A DNA stretch of 64,000 bases from Candidatus Fermentibacterota bacterium (lineage in GTDB: Bacteria > JAFGKV01): assembly GCA_016928395.1 (NCBI GenBank), contig JAFGKV010000036.1, positions 51,034 to 115,033 of the forward strand, read 5' to 3'. Under the pieces are notes generated by a model. That model searched no databases, had not been told where the DNA came from, and saw only the letters and a list, made by a program, of their open reading frames with translations. A program made the position numbers and the translations under genes. Shown one piece after another: positions 53,591 through 63,500 of this stretch. The stretch's first letter is position 1, and every line of letters starts with the position of its first letter.

Positions 53591-55395
53591 GCGTTCACCG
53601 CCCATGTCCGCCCGCGCTGTGCGGACTGCAGGTCATACAACTGGCGGTACATGCCCCTCTGGGTGTACAGCTCGTGGTGGCCGCCCTCCTGGGCCACACG
53701 GCCTTCGTGGATCACAAGGATGCGATCCACGCTCCGCAGAGTAGAGAGCCGGTGCGCCACGATGATGACGGTGCGGCCTTCAAATGCTCGAGCCATTGAT
53801 TCCTGGAGCCGCGTCTCGGTTGCGGCGTCAACCGAGGAAGTAGCTTCGTCAAGGATGAGGATATCCGGATCGCGCACCACTGCCCGGGCAATGGAAAGCA
53901 GCTGTCGCTCGCCCAGGGAGAGATTCATCCCACCTTCGGCTATCGCCGCAACCGGCCCTTTGGGCAGCCTGCACACAAACCGGTCGGCGCCTACCACCCT
54001 GAGTGCGTGGTCAACCTGGAGTCGCGAGATATCAGTGGCGAATGCCCTGACATTCTCCTCAATAGTACCCGGAAACAGGGTGATCTCTTGGAGCACCAAG
54101 CCCACTCTCCTCCGCCATTCCCGCAGCGGGAATCGGCGAATGTCTTGCCCATCCACCGTGATCGCTCCGTCCTGCGGCTCGTAGAAACGCAGCAGGAGGT
54201 TGGTGATAGTTGTCTTGCCTCCTCCCGAAAGCCCGACCAGCGCCACCTTCTCACCCCGTGCCAGGTCAAAAGACACAGATCTCAGCGCCGGGGCGCTGCC
54301 GTCGTAGCTGAAGCTCACATCCTCGAATCGAAGGCGATTCCACTGCCGGGGCACGGAGATGACCGAACCGTTGACGCCCTCATCGCATTCGGTTCCCTCC
54401 AGAAGGCCGAAGACACGGTCAGCCGACGCAAAGGCCCGGTTGATGAAACCCAGTTGCTCTCCGAACATCAGCAGTGGGAAGTAGATCTGTCGCGCATACT
54501 CCAGGAAGAGCACCAAGGTCCCCAAGCTCATCAGCGATTGCATTCTGTTCCCCGAGGCCAACCACACCACGGCACCGACCAGCACGACTTCGGTGCTGTG
54601 CAGAACACTCCAGAACGAATAGTCCAGTAGGGCGGCGTTCCGTTCACGATGGAACAGCTCGACGCCCGCGCGGGACAGCCGCGAGGATGCCCACCGAGTC
54701 GCCCCGAACACCTGCAAAATGGGTACTGCAGCAATGAATTCGCCCAGGACGCTTGAAAGGTCTGTATACGCGCAACGCGCCTTCCGGTAGAGGCGATAGG
54801 CAATACGGAAGAACAGGGGCATCACCACGAGCGGAGGCGCGAGGAAGACCATCACCAGAGCCGTGAGTCTCCAGTTCGTCCGCATCATGACCGCGAAGGT
54901 GCCGAGGAGCAGGAGGATATTGCGTGCCAGCTCTCCTGCAGCTTGGCTGCACAACGTCTGCACGCGATCGCCATCCGACTCCACTCGGGCCAACAACGCG
55001 CCGGGCGTCGTGGCGTCGAAGTACAAAAGCCCCTTGCGGAGCACCTTGCGGAACAGCCTCCGCTTCAACTCCGTCACGACGGCAAGCCCCATCTTGCTGG
55101 CCACCGATACCTGGAGGAAGAATGCCACGCTCAGCACCACGGCCAGGCCCATGTAGAGCAGCGCATCCTGGGCCATGCCGCCGATTCTCCCTTGGGGCAC
55201 ACGCACGTCGATGAGGTGGCGCAGAACCAGCGGCCCCGCGATCTCGGCACAGACCGAGACTACCATGAATACCATCACCAAGGCCAGTTGCCGCCCTCTG
55301 CCCGCCATAAGATCGCGCACATGGGCGATCCGGGCTCGAGCGGTCAGCCGCGCGGTTTCCTGGGTGTCGTCGTCATCAATGAAATCGTGAAACAT
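53587..55395 (-). CDS. ABC exporter half-transporter with degenerate signature motif
   Basis: A 602-residue half-transporter with an N-terminal cytosolic extension (DDDDTQETARLTARAR), six helices and an ATPase domain. Walker A is GLSGGGKTT (about 386-394). Walker B is canonical, ILILDEATSSVD (about 510-521), and the switch His is present. The signature reads NLSLGERQLLSIARA, differing from LSGGQ at the third and fifth positions. Read with its neighbour, this chain supplies the working Walker A/B and the other supplies the working signature. Its ATG lies 266 nt after the metallopeptidase stop, and it is first of the two-gene exporter operon. Confidence 0.92.
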   Translation of the reverse strand: MFHDFIDDDDTQETARLTARARIAHVRDLMAGRGRQLALVMVFMVVSVCAEIAGPLVLRHLIDVRVPQGRIGGMAQDALLYMGLAVVLSVAFFLQVSVASKMGLAVVTELKRRLFRKVLRKGLLYFDATTPGALLARVESDGDRVQTLCSQAAGELARNILLLLGTFAVMMRTNWRLTALVMVFLAPPLVVMPLFFRIAYRLYRKARCAYTDLSSVLGEFIAAVPILQVFGATRWASSRLSRAGVELFHRERNAALLDYSFWSVLHSTEVVLVGAVVWLASGNRMQSLMSLGTLVLFLEYARQIYFPLLMFGEQLGFINRAFASADRVFGLLEGTECDEGVNGSVISVPRQWNRLRFEDVSFSYDGSAPALRSVSFDLARGEKVALVGLSGGGKTTITNLLLRFYEPQDGAITVDGQDIRRFPLREWRRRVGLVLQEITLFPGTIEENVRAFATDISRLQVDHALRVVGADRFVCRLPKGPVAAIAEGGMNLSLGERQLLSIARAVVRDPDILILDEATSSVDAATETRLQESMARAFEGRTVIIVAHRLSTLRSVDRILVIHEGRVAQEGGHHELYTQRGMYRQLYDLQSAQRGRTWAVNA

Positions 55396-55661
55396 GATAC
55401 GCGCTTCCGGCTTCTATCCGGCAAGTCGTGCCGGTGCGTCCCGCCGAGGCGGTACACTGATATACCAAATGAAATCGAGGTGATAGAGGCGTCGTATGCG
55501 GGTCAGACGCCGAATCTGTGCGGGAAGAGACTCCTGATCACAGGTCACCTCCGGGTGCCGGAGTGGATTCGTTGAGGAGAAAAACAAGAAGTGCATAAAG
55601 GTATTTGCGCGCCCGGATAAACGCAAGAACCATGCGCGCCGTGCCGGCGCTCCACGACTGC

Positions 55662-57317
55662 TCAACCGGGAAGGTCAAGGCCACCCGTAGCGGCGCCTAC
55701 CCTGTTGGAATCGATTGATTCAGTAAAGAGGTTCTGCCCGCGTACCAGGTAGTACCAGGAGGCTCCCGGCAGCACTGCGTCCACGTGGGTGAAAGTCGTC
55801 GTCATCACCGTAGTAGGCGTCACACTGCCTGTCGCGAAGTAGGGTGCTTGCGCGGCGTACACCGAGTACCACTGGGCGAACGGTCGTGCCGACCAGGCAA
55901 GTACTATGCTGCCATTCACCGCCGTGCAGACAAGGTCGGTTATGGGAGGGATGCCCGGAGGCGATGCCGCAGCCTCGTACTGGTACGTTCCTGAGCCCGT
56001 GCTTGCGATACTGGTGATGATCACCACGGCGTCTTCGTAGGCGATTCCGAACTCAGGGAGGCTGAACGATGCGGCCTGGCCGGCTCCGGCTGGGTAGGCC
56101 TGTACCGAGAGTGTGGTCCCTGTATTGCGGGTGCAGGCCTGCAGCATGAACTGCTCGTTATCCGCACCATCGAAGGAGAACGAAAGGTCCGTCCCGTCGC
56201 GAAACACGACATAGTCGGCAGCCCAGTGATTTACGAAACGCGACAGGGGCTCCACGGGAAAGGCCGTGTGCAGGCTGTGAGCAAATCCTGGAAGATCCGT
56301 TAACGAGTACCCATAGATGCCATCCGCGAAGGAGGTATCATCTATGAAGTTGGCGACAACCCATCGGAGAAACACATCGGTGAACCGCTCCGAATAGCCC
56401 AGTTCCGCCAGCACAGTATCGTAGCCCGCGATCCCGTTGGCGGGCTCATGGACCAAGGCCCAGGTGAGATCGACGCCTCCGTGATGCTCAAACAGGTAGA
56501 GGCTCCAGAGGTAGACCTTGATGTAATCAGCCCACGATCCGTTCCACACCGTCAGATTGTTATCGGGATTGGATGGAAAGCCCGTAATGACATCCGGATG
56601 GCCATACAGGTACATGGCCAGCTCCGACATTCCCTCGTCAACCCATGAGGCCTCGTTGGCGTCATGGCGGAAATGGATCATATGTTGGAACTCGTGGGCG
56701 GCCACCGCAAGCAGGTAGTCGCCGCCCGGATCCGCAGCGGCGCTATTAAGATAGAGCACTTCACATTCGTTGGACGCAAAGGGCTGGGTCCCGTCGGGGA
56801 ACTGGTCGAACATCCAGAAGTACCCATCGGCTCCAATCTGGAAATCATAGTAGAGCAAGTAGATCCGAGGGTCATTGTCCAGCGCGTCGGGAGGGTCACC
56901 GAAGGCCTGCGTGCAGATATCGTAGATTCCCATGGTCGGGATGGGCCCCGGTGAGGACGAGTTAAACCGTTCCACGATGGCATCCACGTCGTCCTGGTTG
57001 ACTGTCACACCCCATTGGGAGTTTTCCACCACGACGTAGCAGTGCTCCCCCATTCCTCGAACCGTGCAGGGAAGCAGGGAAGCCTCGGGGTACCCTCCCA
57101 GATCCCATATGTACCAAAGCCACTCGTCGCCGAGCTGCGGATTCGGCGGCGGCCCCCGCCTGGCCTGCATCGAAGGGTCTGAAGCCTCCAGGGCAGAACG
57201 CGGATAGAAAGCATCCACCTGTCGCGTCAGGCAACGCGAGGGGGTATACCCGCCGGACTCAACCGTCGCCGTAGCGAGACAGACAAATGCCAGCCCGGCC
57301 GTCAAGTATGCCTGCAT
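55662..57317 (-). CDS. M30-like exported metallopeptidase with C-terminal Fn3 domain
   Basis: A 551-residue exported protein with a signal peptide (about 1-20). The catalytic region has HEFQHMIH (His208, Glu209, His212), followed by WVDEG with Glu228 as the third zinc ligand. This gluzincin arrangement, with an Asn/Gln-rich first half, resembles the hyicolysin (M30) family. After a beta-rich segment (about 360-450), a fibronectin type III-like domain (about 460-540) ends the protein. There is no T9SS sorting signal. It should act outside the cytosol as a protease. The ATG start has AGGGGG 9 nt upstream; a TTG 9 nt earlier is possible. Its stop is 266 nt from the ABC gene. Confidence 0.82.
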   Translation of the reverse strand: MQAYLTAGLAFVCLATATVESGGYTPSRCLTRQVDAFYPRSALEASDPSMQARRGPPPNPQLGDEWLWYIWDLGGYPEASLLPCTVRGMGEHCYVVVENSQWGVTVNQDDVDAIVERFNSSSPGPIPTMGIYDICTQAFGDPPDALDNDPRIYLLYYDFQIGADGYFWMFDQFPDGTQPFASNECEVLYLNSAAADPGGDYLLAVAAHEFQHMIHFRHDANEASWVDEGMSELAMYLYGHPDVITGFPSNPDNNLTVWNGSWADYIKVYLWSLYLFEHHGGVDLTWALVHEPANGIAGYDTVLAELGYSERFTDVFLRWVVANFIDDTSFADGIYGYSLTDLPGFAHSLHTAFPVEPLSRFVNHWAADYVVFRDGTDLSFSFDGADNEQFMLQACTRNTGTTLSVQAYPAGAGQAASFSLPEFGIAYEDAVVIITSIASTGSGTYQYEAAASPPGIPPITDLVCTAVNGSIVLAWSARPFAQWYSVYAAQAPYFATGSVTPTTVMTTTFTHVDAVLPGASWYYLVRGQNLFTESIDSNRVGAATGGLDLPG

Positions 57318-57330
57318 GGCCGACAACCCC

Positions 57331-58584
57331 CTATGTGCGGGAGTCAGAGGTCTGCCCCTCCTCCTCCTTCTTCATGGGCGCCATCCTGTGGAGTACCCAG
57401 GGGAGCAGGGCGTAGAATGCCGCGGCCGTTACCAGATGATCAATGGGACAACGATCTTCGGGCGTATGGGCATACTTCTCTTCTGAGGGGCCGAAGCCGA
57501 TGGTGGGTATCCCGAACATCCCCATAGTGGCGACACCGTTGGTGCTGAAGTTCCATGTACCCAATCGTGCTGCCGCTCCCAGGACCGTTTCCGCGGCCTG
57601 GAGTCCTGCCTTGACCAGAACATGCTCGCGATCCAGCACCCAGGGTGGGTAGTACTTCTTGACCATGTAGTGCAAGCCGCGATAGCTCGGCCGGGAGTAG
57701 TCAGGGATGGCTACTCCGGCATTGGCGGCACGCACCTCCGGAAGAGAGCGGATCTCGCCGACGGATGCCTCGTCAGTCTCTCCTGCGGTCAGGCGGCGGT
57801 CCAGGTGTATGCGGCAGAGGTCCGGGATGGCACAGAGTGACGGCGCCCGTGAAGTGATCTCAGTCACGGCCACCGAGCCTTTCCCCAGATACTCGTCGTC
57901 AGTCAACTTCGAACCCATCTTGCGGATCGCATTGATGATGGGCGTCATCAAATATACCGCGTTGGTGCCTTGTTCCGGTGAGGCGGCGTGGGCCGATCGG
58001 CCCAAGGTCGTGACATCGATCTCGACGCGCCCTCGCTGGCCATGGTTGACCGCCAGGTTGGTAGGCTCGGTAAGAACCACCCATGATGGCACGTACCGCT
58101 CCTCATTGACTATGTACTGCCAGCACAGACCGTCGGAATCCTCCTCCATGATACTGCCGACGAGCATCACGGTCATGCCCTCCGGAAGGCCGACATGGCG
58201 CCAGATATGTGCGGCCAGCATCATGGCGGCCATACCGCCCTTCTGATCCGAGGCGCCACGACCAAACACAAACCCGTCCTTGACCACGGCTTCGAAAGGC
58301 TTGATATCCCATGCATCCAAATCGCCGACGTCCACCGTGTCCATATGGGCATCAAACGCCAGGAGATTGGGCCCCGATCCCACCGTGCCTATGATATTAC
58401 CAAGCCGGTCGACCCGGATCTGTCGAATGCCGGCCTCCCGCATCTGTACACTGACCCGCTCGATTACCTCCCCCTCCTGCGTGCTCATCGAAGGAACGCC
58501 GATGAGCTCCTGAAGGTAGCGCACCACTGTGTCTTTCCCCTCTGCGGCAAGCTCCATGATCTTTGAGACTGGCAAATCAGACAT
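57331..58584 (-). CDS. M20 metallohydrolase, YgeY-like
   Basis: A 417-residue cytosolic zinc peptidase-family enzyme. The M20 metal ligands are visible: AFDAHMDTVD (first His and Asp), GRGASDQKGG (bridging Asp), IMEEDSDG (Glu pair) and a late AHTPED His. An inserted dimerisation domain is present. The C-terminal LGTWNFSTNGVATMGMFGIPTIGFGP segment (in outline) closely follows the pattern of YgeY, a hydrolase often found with selenium-dependent purine or amino-acid catabolism in anaerobes. None of those partner genes is in the window. GGGAGG precedes the ATG. It lies 13 nt upstream of the metallopeptidase gene, so the two may be co-transcribed. Confidence 0.88.
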   Translation of the reverse strand: MSDLPVSKIMELAAEGKDTVVRYLQELIGVPSMSTQEGEVIERVSVQMREAGIRQIRVDRLGNIIGTVGSGPNLLAFDAHMDTVDVGDLDAWDIKPFEAVVKDGFVFGRGASDQKGGMAAMMLAAHIWRHVGLPEGMTVMLVGSIMEEDSDGLCWQYIVNEERYVPSWVVLTEPTNLAVNHGQRGRVEIDVTTLGRSAHAASPEQGTNAVYLMTPIINAIRKMGSKLTDDEYLGKGSVAVTEITSRAPSLCAIPDLCRIHLDRRLTAGETDEASVGEIRSLPEVRAANAGVAIPDYSRPSYRGLHYMVKKYYPPWVLDREHVLVKAGLQAAETVLGAAARLGTWNFSTNGVATMGMFGIPTIGFGPSEEKYAHTPEDRCPIDHLVTAAAFYALLPWVLHRMAPMKKEEEGQTSDSRT

Positions 58585-58891
58585 TCCCGCAATCCTCCCT
58601 TACATGCAGAGTCGACCGACTCTCCTCTACGTCGTCCACGCAAAAGAACCGCCCGAGAGCGATGCAATCCGCTGGCGTGCCGTGTACTGGTGAAGTGCTT
58701 CATAATCGCTGGCCGATGTCCTCAACGCAAGGCTGGCGGGGGAAGGCTGCGCGTGACTCCTACGTCATGATCCACGGTGTAGGGAACGCCCTCGGCAGGG
58801 CCCTGGATTTCGACTCCCGCAGCGACCGGGCCTCAGGCGTTCCTGCGTGCCCCTCCGTGCCCACGCCTCACCAAACCCTGAACCGCATGGG
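58585..58891. other. Intergenic region, nothing recognised
   Basis: About 307 nt between two minus-strand genes. It presumably holds the promoter of the YgeY-like gene and the end of the small exported protein's transcript. No gene, tRNA or clear terminator is visible. Confidence 0.5.
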
Positions 58892-59428
58892 TCAAGAGCC
58901 ACCATGGATCAGGGCTTTCAGTGACTCAAGATCCGCAGTGAGGAGTGCTCGTCCCTCTCCATCGGTGACAAGCCCAAGTTGGGTCTCGGCATCAGCGAGG
59001 TGCGCGCGAGCCCCATCAGGATTCCCTGCCAGGATCTCGGCGCGGGCTAACGCCTCGTAGGCATAGCCCAGGTAAAAGGGGGGTAACGAGTCCTCCCGCG
59101 AGATCTGCAGGCATCGTTGGGCGAAATGTCGGGCCATCTCAGTATGCCCAGCAACGGCATGAACCCTCGATACCTGCCAGTAGCCTACCGAGAGATTCGC
59201 AGGCAGACAGTCACTCCGCTGCGTCCAGTGCCAGAGTGACGCATAGGCCAGGAGGATCATGTTTTCCGTATCCTCAACCGTACGCTCGGGTTTGTCGAGG
59301 TAATCCCAGCACTCGTTGAAACATGAGGCCGAGAGCTTCGTGTGAATGTCCTGCATCGCGACTCCTTCGGGTGTGGCGCCTGCGATTGCGCTCAAGACGA
59401 ACACGAGAGAAATCATCACCTTGGCCAT
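58892..59428 (-). CDS. Small exported protein with TPR-like helices
   Basis: A 178-residue protein with a cleavable signal peptide (about 1-19) and an all-helical mature part. Paired helices resemble TPR units (VGYWQVSRVHAVAGHTEMARHFAQRCL and YEALARAEILAGNPDGARAHLADA in outline). Three Cys (in ASCFNECW and RSDCLP) may form disulphides in the periplasm. AAAGGAGG is 8 nt before the ATG. It belongs to no family I recognise. In short form it resembles tetratricopeptide-like proteins of about 180 residues from FCB genomes, but the function is unknown. Confidence 0.7.
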   Translation of the reverse strand: MAKVMISLVFVLSAIAGATPEGVAMQDIHTKLSASCFNECWDYLDKPERTVEDTENMILLAYASLWHWTQRSDCLPANLSVGYWQVSRVHAVAGHTEMARHFAQRCLQISREDSLPPFYLGYAYEALARAEILAGNPDGARAHLADAETQLGLVTDGEGRALLTADLESLKALIHGGS

Positions 59429-59531
59429 GGGCGCTGCCTCCTTTGGGTTACGGTTCAGATGAGAAGCCTTGACGGGTTCTCAACCGGCTGATCTGAGGGT
59501 CGTAGGCCTCGACACGATGACAGACACTGCG

Positions 59532-60083
59532 TCACGGTGTCATCAAGTATAACTCCAGATGGCTGAGCGTCATATGCGCAACGTGAGTGAATCCAGCCAT
59601 GTTCGACATACCGATGATCGTCTCACGCTGCAGCCGGTGGGCCAGGCGCGGTCCCTGGTCTTCTTCGAGGTAGGGATGCTCCACGACCGCAACGCGATAC
59701 CGGGCAACCCGCCTCGCCTCTCCCAACGCTGCTACTCCATCATCTGTCTCGTGGAGCACGGCGCAGAGAAACGCCAGGTCAAACGCCTTGTTGCGAGAAG
59801 GCAGATCCTCCGCGACAGCCTGGAGGAACCGGGCCGCGGTCACCATGCGCAGAGCATCTCCCAGCAGTACGATGTTAGGGTCAATTCCCAGCACGGCGCA
59901 CCCTCGCGCCAGAAATGCCTCGGCAAACACCCCCGCACCGGTTCCCACATCAACTACCTGCTTCGCGGGAATCCCTTCGAGGCAAAGCATGACTATCCGG
60001 TCGACCTCAAGCCGGGCCAAGCGCTGCGCGGACCTCAGCCCGTCAGACCCTCCTTTGTATCGTCGCTCGTGGTCATGGCCCAT
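59532..60083 (-). CDS. Class I SAM-dependent methyltransferase
   Basis: A 183-residue methyltransferase of the Methyltransf_11 type. The SAM-binding motif I is VVDVGTGAGVFAEAFLARG (about 43-61), motif II follows as VLGIDPN, and FDLAFLCAVLHE is the post-II strand. The substrate-binding part is short. The ATG was chosen for its GAGGTGG site 5 nt upstream and because this yields the usual compact length; longer in-frame reading adds about 115 residues of unrelated Ser/Pro-rich sequence. Substrate unknown. Divergent from the C25 peptidase gene. Confidence 0.82.
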   Translation of the reverse strand: MGHDHERRYKGGSDGLRSAQRLARLEVDRIVMLCLEGIPAKQVVDVGTGAGVFAEAFLARGCAVLGIDPNIVLLGDALRMVTAARFLQAVAEDLPSRNKAFDLAFLCAVLHETDDGVAALGEARRVARYRVAVVEHPYLEEDQGPRLAHRLQRETIIGMSNMAGFTHVAHMTLSHLELYLMTP

Positions 60084-60506
60084 GTTCCACCTCAGTTGAA
60101 TCCCACAATCCTCTGCTGTCGAGGCGCCGGGGAGACACGCGGATAGCAAGAAGTCGTTCGGCAGCGCGCCGTCAAGAACATAGGTCCTTCGTGGCGAGGA
60201 AGCCCGCTGCTGGTGAAGACCCAGGCTAACCCCGCCGCACCGGGAAGGGCCGCTCGGTCCCGGTGTGTTGCCCGGGACAATCCCCGAATGGCTGGCAACA
60301 GGATGGCCCGCATCGTCTCTCCCAGCGGTGCAATCATTGGCCAGCAACTCCGAACGTCTCGCGAAGGGGGAACCCGAGCCCGTGCCGCGCGCAAAACTTA
60401 TGCTTGTATCCGGGTACTTGGAATGCAAATTGAAGAGGTTATCGATTTGCTACAGCTTTTCCCTGCGCCTACTATCTCCCCTACTCCATCCTTGGGAGGT
60501 CCTGCC
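60084..60506. other. Divergent intergenic region
   Basis: About 420 nt between the methyltransferase and C25 peptidase genes, which are transcribed away from each other. It must contain both promoters. The peptidase leader has GGGAGG 7 nt before its GTG. No gene, strong hairpin or clear -35/-10 pair was identified. Confidence 0.5.
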
Positions 60507-63500
60507 GTGCGTCTTCTTCTGGCACTCTCACTTCTCATTCTTCAATCCGCGTCTGTCCAGGCGATCTGGATGCCTCTCTCCTCTTCACTACCCCGGGCGG
60601 GGGATCTGGCGATACTCGAAGATACGGGCTCCCGGACGACGCTCTCATTGACGCTTTCCGGATATGAGAGTGAGGAGATCAACATCGACGGCACGCGGTG
60701 CGTGCGTATCACCATGCCAAGCACCGCACCGACGCTGGAGAAGGGTGAGCCCGAGCTCCCCATCTGGACCGGGAGCATCATCATTCCAGACCGGGGCAGC
60801 GCGTCCATGCGGGTAGTGGAGAGTCAGTGGGAAGAACTGCCCTCACTGCCGGTGGTGCCGTCAAAAGGGAACCTGTACCGCACTATAGATCCGGCAACGG
60901 TTCCGTACGAATTCGGTGTCTCATACGGGAGAGACACGTGGTTCCCAGGGCCTGAGGTGAGACTGAGCGAGCCGTTCATTCTGCGGGATTACCGCGGAGT
61001 GACGGTGATCGTGCATCCGGTGCAGTACAACGGCGCACGGGGTGTGCTGCGGGTGCTTCGGCGGCTGGTCGTCGAGGTGGAAACCGCGGGGTCGGGCGGT
61101 GTGAATGAACTGGAGCGGCGGAGTCTGGTGGCTGCACGCGAGTTCTCGGCGATCTATGAGGGAATGTTCGTGAACCTCCGAAGCCAGCGGCGCACGCTGA
61201 ATGAGCGGGCGGGGAAGATGCTGATCATCGCGGCGGATACATACCATGACGGCATGGCGGATCTGGTATCGTGGAAGCGCGAGAAGGGGATCGATACCAA
61301 GATCGTGGCCTACTCGGCGATCGGGGGTACGGGCGCAACGGCGGTGAAGAACTACATCCAGAACGAGTACAACGCGGGCGGGCTGGTGTTTGTGCTGCTC
61401 GTAGGAGACCTGGCCCATATCCCGACCCAGACCTACTCCGGGGGCGAGGCTGATCCGATGTACTCGCTGGTGGCGGGCAGCGATGTGTACCCCGACATCT
61501 TCGTGTCGCGGTTCAGCGCGCAGACCGTTGCAGACGTGAGCACTCAGGTGCTGCGATCGGTGGAGTATGAGCGGAGCCCGACCGCGGCGACTGCGTGGTA
61601 TCACAAGGCAACGGGGATCGCGAGCAATCAGTCGAATGGCGGGCTGATAGACTACGAGTGGATGAACGGATTCCGGACGAAGCTGTTGAACTACCACTAC
61701 ACCGAGATGGATCAGATCTACGATCCCTCGGCCAGCGCATCGCAGGTGACAACTGCCTTAAACGCCGGGCGGAGCCTGGTCTTGTACATGGGGCATGGAT
61801 CCGAGACGTCGTGGGGCACAACGGGCTTCTCGAATACGAACATCAATGCCTTATCCAACTACTGGATGCTGCCGGTGATTCACTCGGTGGCCTGCGTGAA
61901 CGGTGACTTCAGCACGACCACGTGTTTCGCAGAGGCGTGGCTTCGGGCGCAGAACGGAGGCGAGCCGCGGGGCGCCCTGGCAACATACATGTCCAGCATC
62001 AACCAGTCATGGGATCCGCCGCAAATCGCGCAGCAAGGGTTCGTTGACAGCCTCGTGAACAATCGATACAACACGGTGGGCGGCACGCTGTTCATCGGCT
62101 CGGTGCGGATGCTGGAGTACTACAGTGGAGGATCCGCGGGCACGGAGATGTTTAACACGTGGCACATCTTCGGAGACTGCTCGGTGCAAATGCGGACGGA
62201 CAGCCCCGCCTTCATGGCGGCTACCTACCCCTCCACGGTTCCCCTGGGAACCTCCTCGATTTCCGTCACAGTCGCCGGCCTTGAGGGCGCCTTGGTGGGG
62301 ATCTCGTCAGAAGGCCAGTTCCTGGGTTCGGGCTATACGAATGCCAGTGGGGCCGTGACCGTGATGCTGACCGAACCGCTGGACACACCGGGCACGGTGA
62401 AACTCACCATTACCGCCTACAACAAGACCCCCATCCAGGCCGACATCGAGGTCATCTCGACATCCGGCCCTCACGTGGTATACGCGGGCTCGACGATCCT
62501 GGGCGACGGGCAGGCGGATGTAGGGGAGACGGTGTTGGTGGATATTGAGCTGGAGAATGTGGGGAATGCGACGGCATACGCGGTGCAGGCCACGCTGAGC
62601 ACGGTGAATGCACAGATCACGGTGACGGTACCGACCCAAAGCTATGGGGACATGGGTGCCGGGGCGACGGCATTACCGGCGGCGCCGTTCCAGTTCTATG
62701 TGGGTTCCCTGCCGGACGGGACGGTGGTGCCGTTTGACGTAGCGATCACGTCGGGTATGGACTCATGGGAGGGGTCGTTTGACATCACGGTGCATGCGTC
62801 GCCGGAGATCGGGGTGACGCCGACGGTGGTGGAGGAATGGGCGGGGGTGGGCGAGACGGCGCAGCGGGCGGTGATGGTAAGCAACAGCGGGACGGGAGAC
62901 TTGACGTATACGGTGGGTGTCATGACGGACAGCCGGCAGGGCACGGCGGTACCGTTTCTGGAGCTGGGCAAGGGGGAGCCTGATCCGCGGGTGGGCGAGA
63001 CGCCTGCGCGGGGGAGTGGGGGTCCTGACGGGTATGGCTACCGGTGGATAGACAGCGATGAGCCGGGAGGGCCGGCGTTTTCGTGGTTAGACATCAGCAG
63101 CACGGGGACGTCGCCGGGGAGCGGGGATGATTCCAACTATGGCCCATTCAACCTGGGGTTCACGTTCCCGTTCTACGGGACAGACTACACCCAGGTTCGG
63201 ATCTGCACCAATGGGTGGTTGTCATTCACATCGACGTCGACGGCCTACACGAACCAGGGGATACCGAGCACGTCTGAGCCCAACTGTCTCATTGCGCCGT
63301 TCTGGGATGATTTAAGCCCGAACTATGGGGGGAGCGTGCGGTATCAGAGCGATGCGGGGAATGGGCGGTTCATCGCACAGTGGACGGAAGTACCGCGGTG
63401 GACGTCGACCGGAGGCACGGGATCGTACACATTCCAGGTGATCGTGTATGCAGACGGGCGGATCGTGTATCAGTACAACACTTTGGTGGGTGATCTGGAA

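Noticed and set aside
52322-54184. A 620-residue plus-strand frame across the two ABC exporter genes
   Set aside because: It lies opposite well-supported ABC motifs in two genes and spans their junction, with no domain or ribosome site of its own.
60921-61697. Long minus-strand frames opposite the C25 peptidase (also 63312-63935)
   Set aside because: The products are rich in Arg/His/Pro and are opposite an intact catalytic domain. They are a by-product of the G-ending codon bias.
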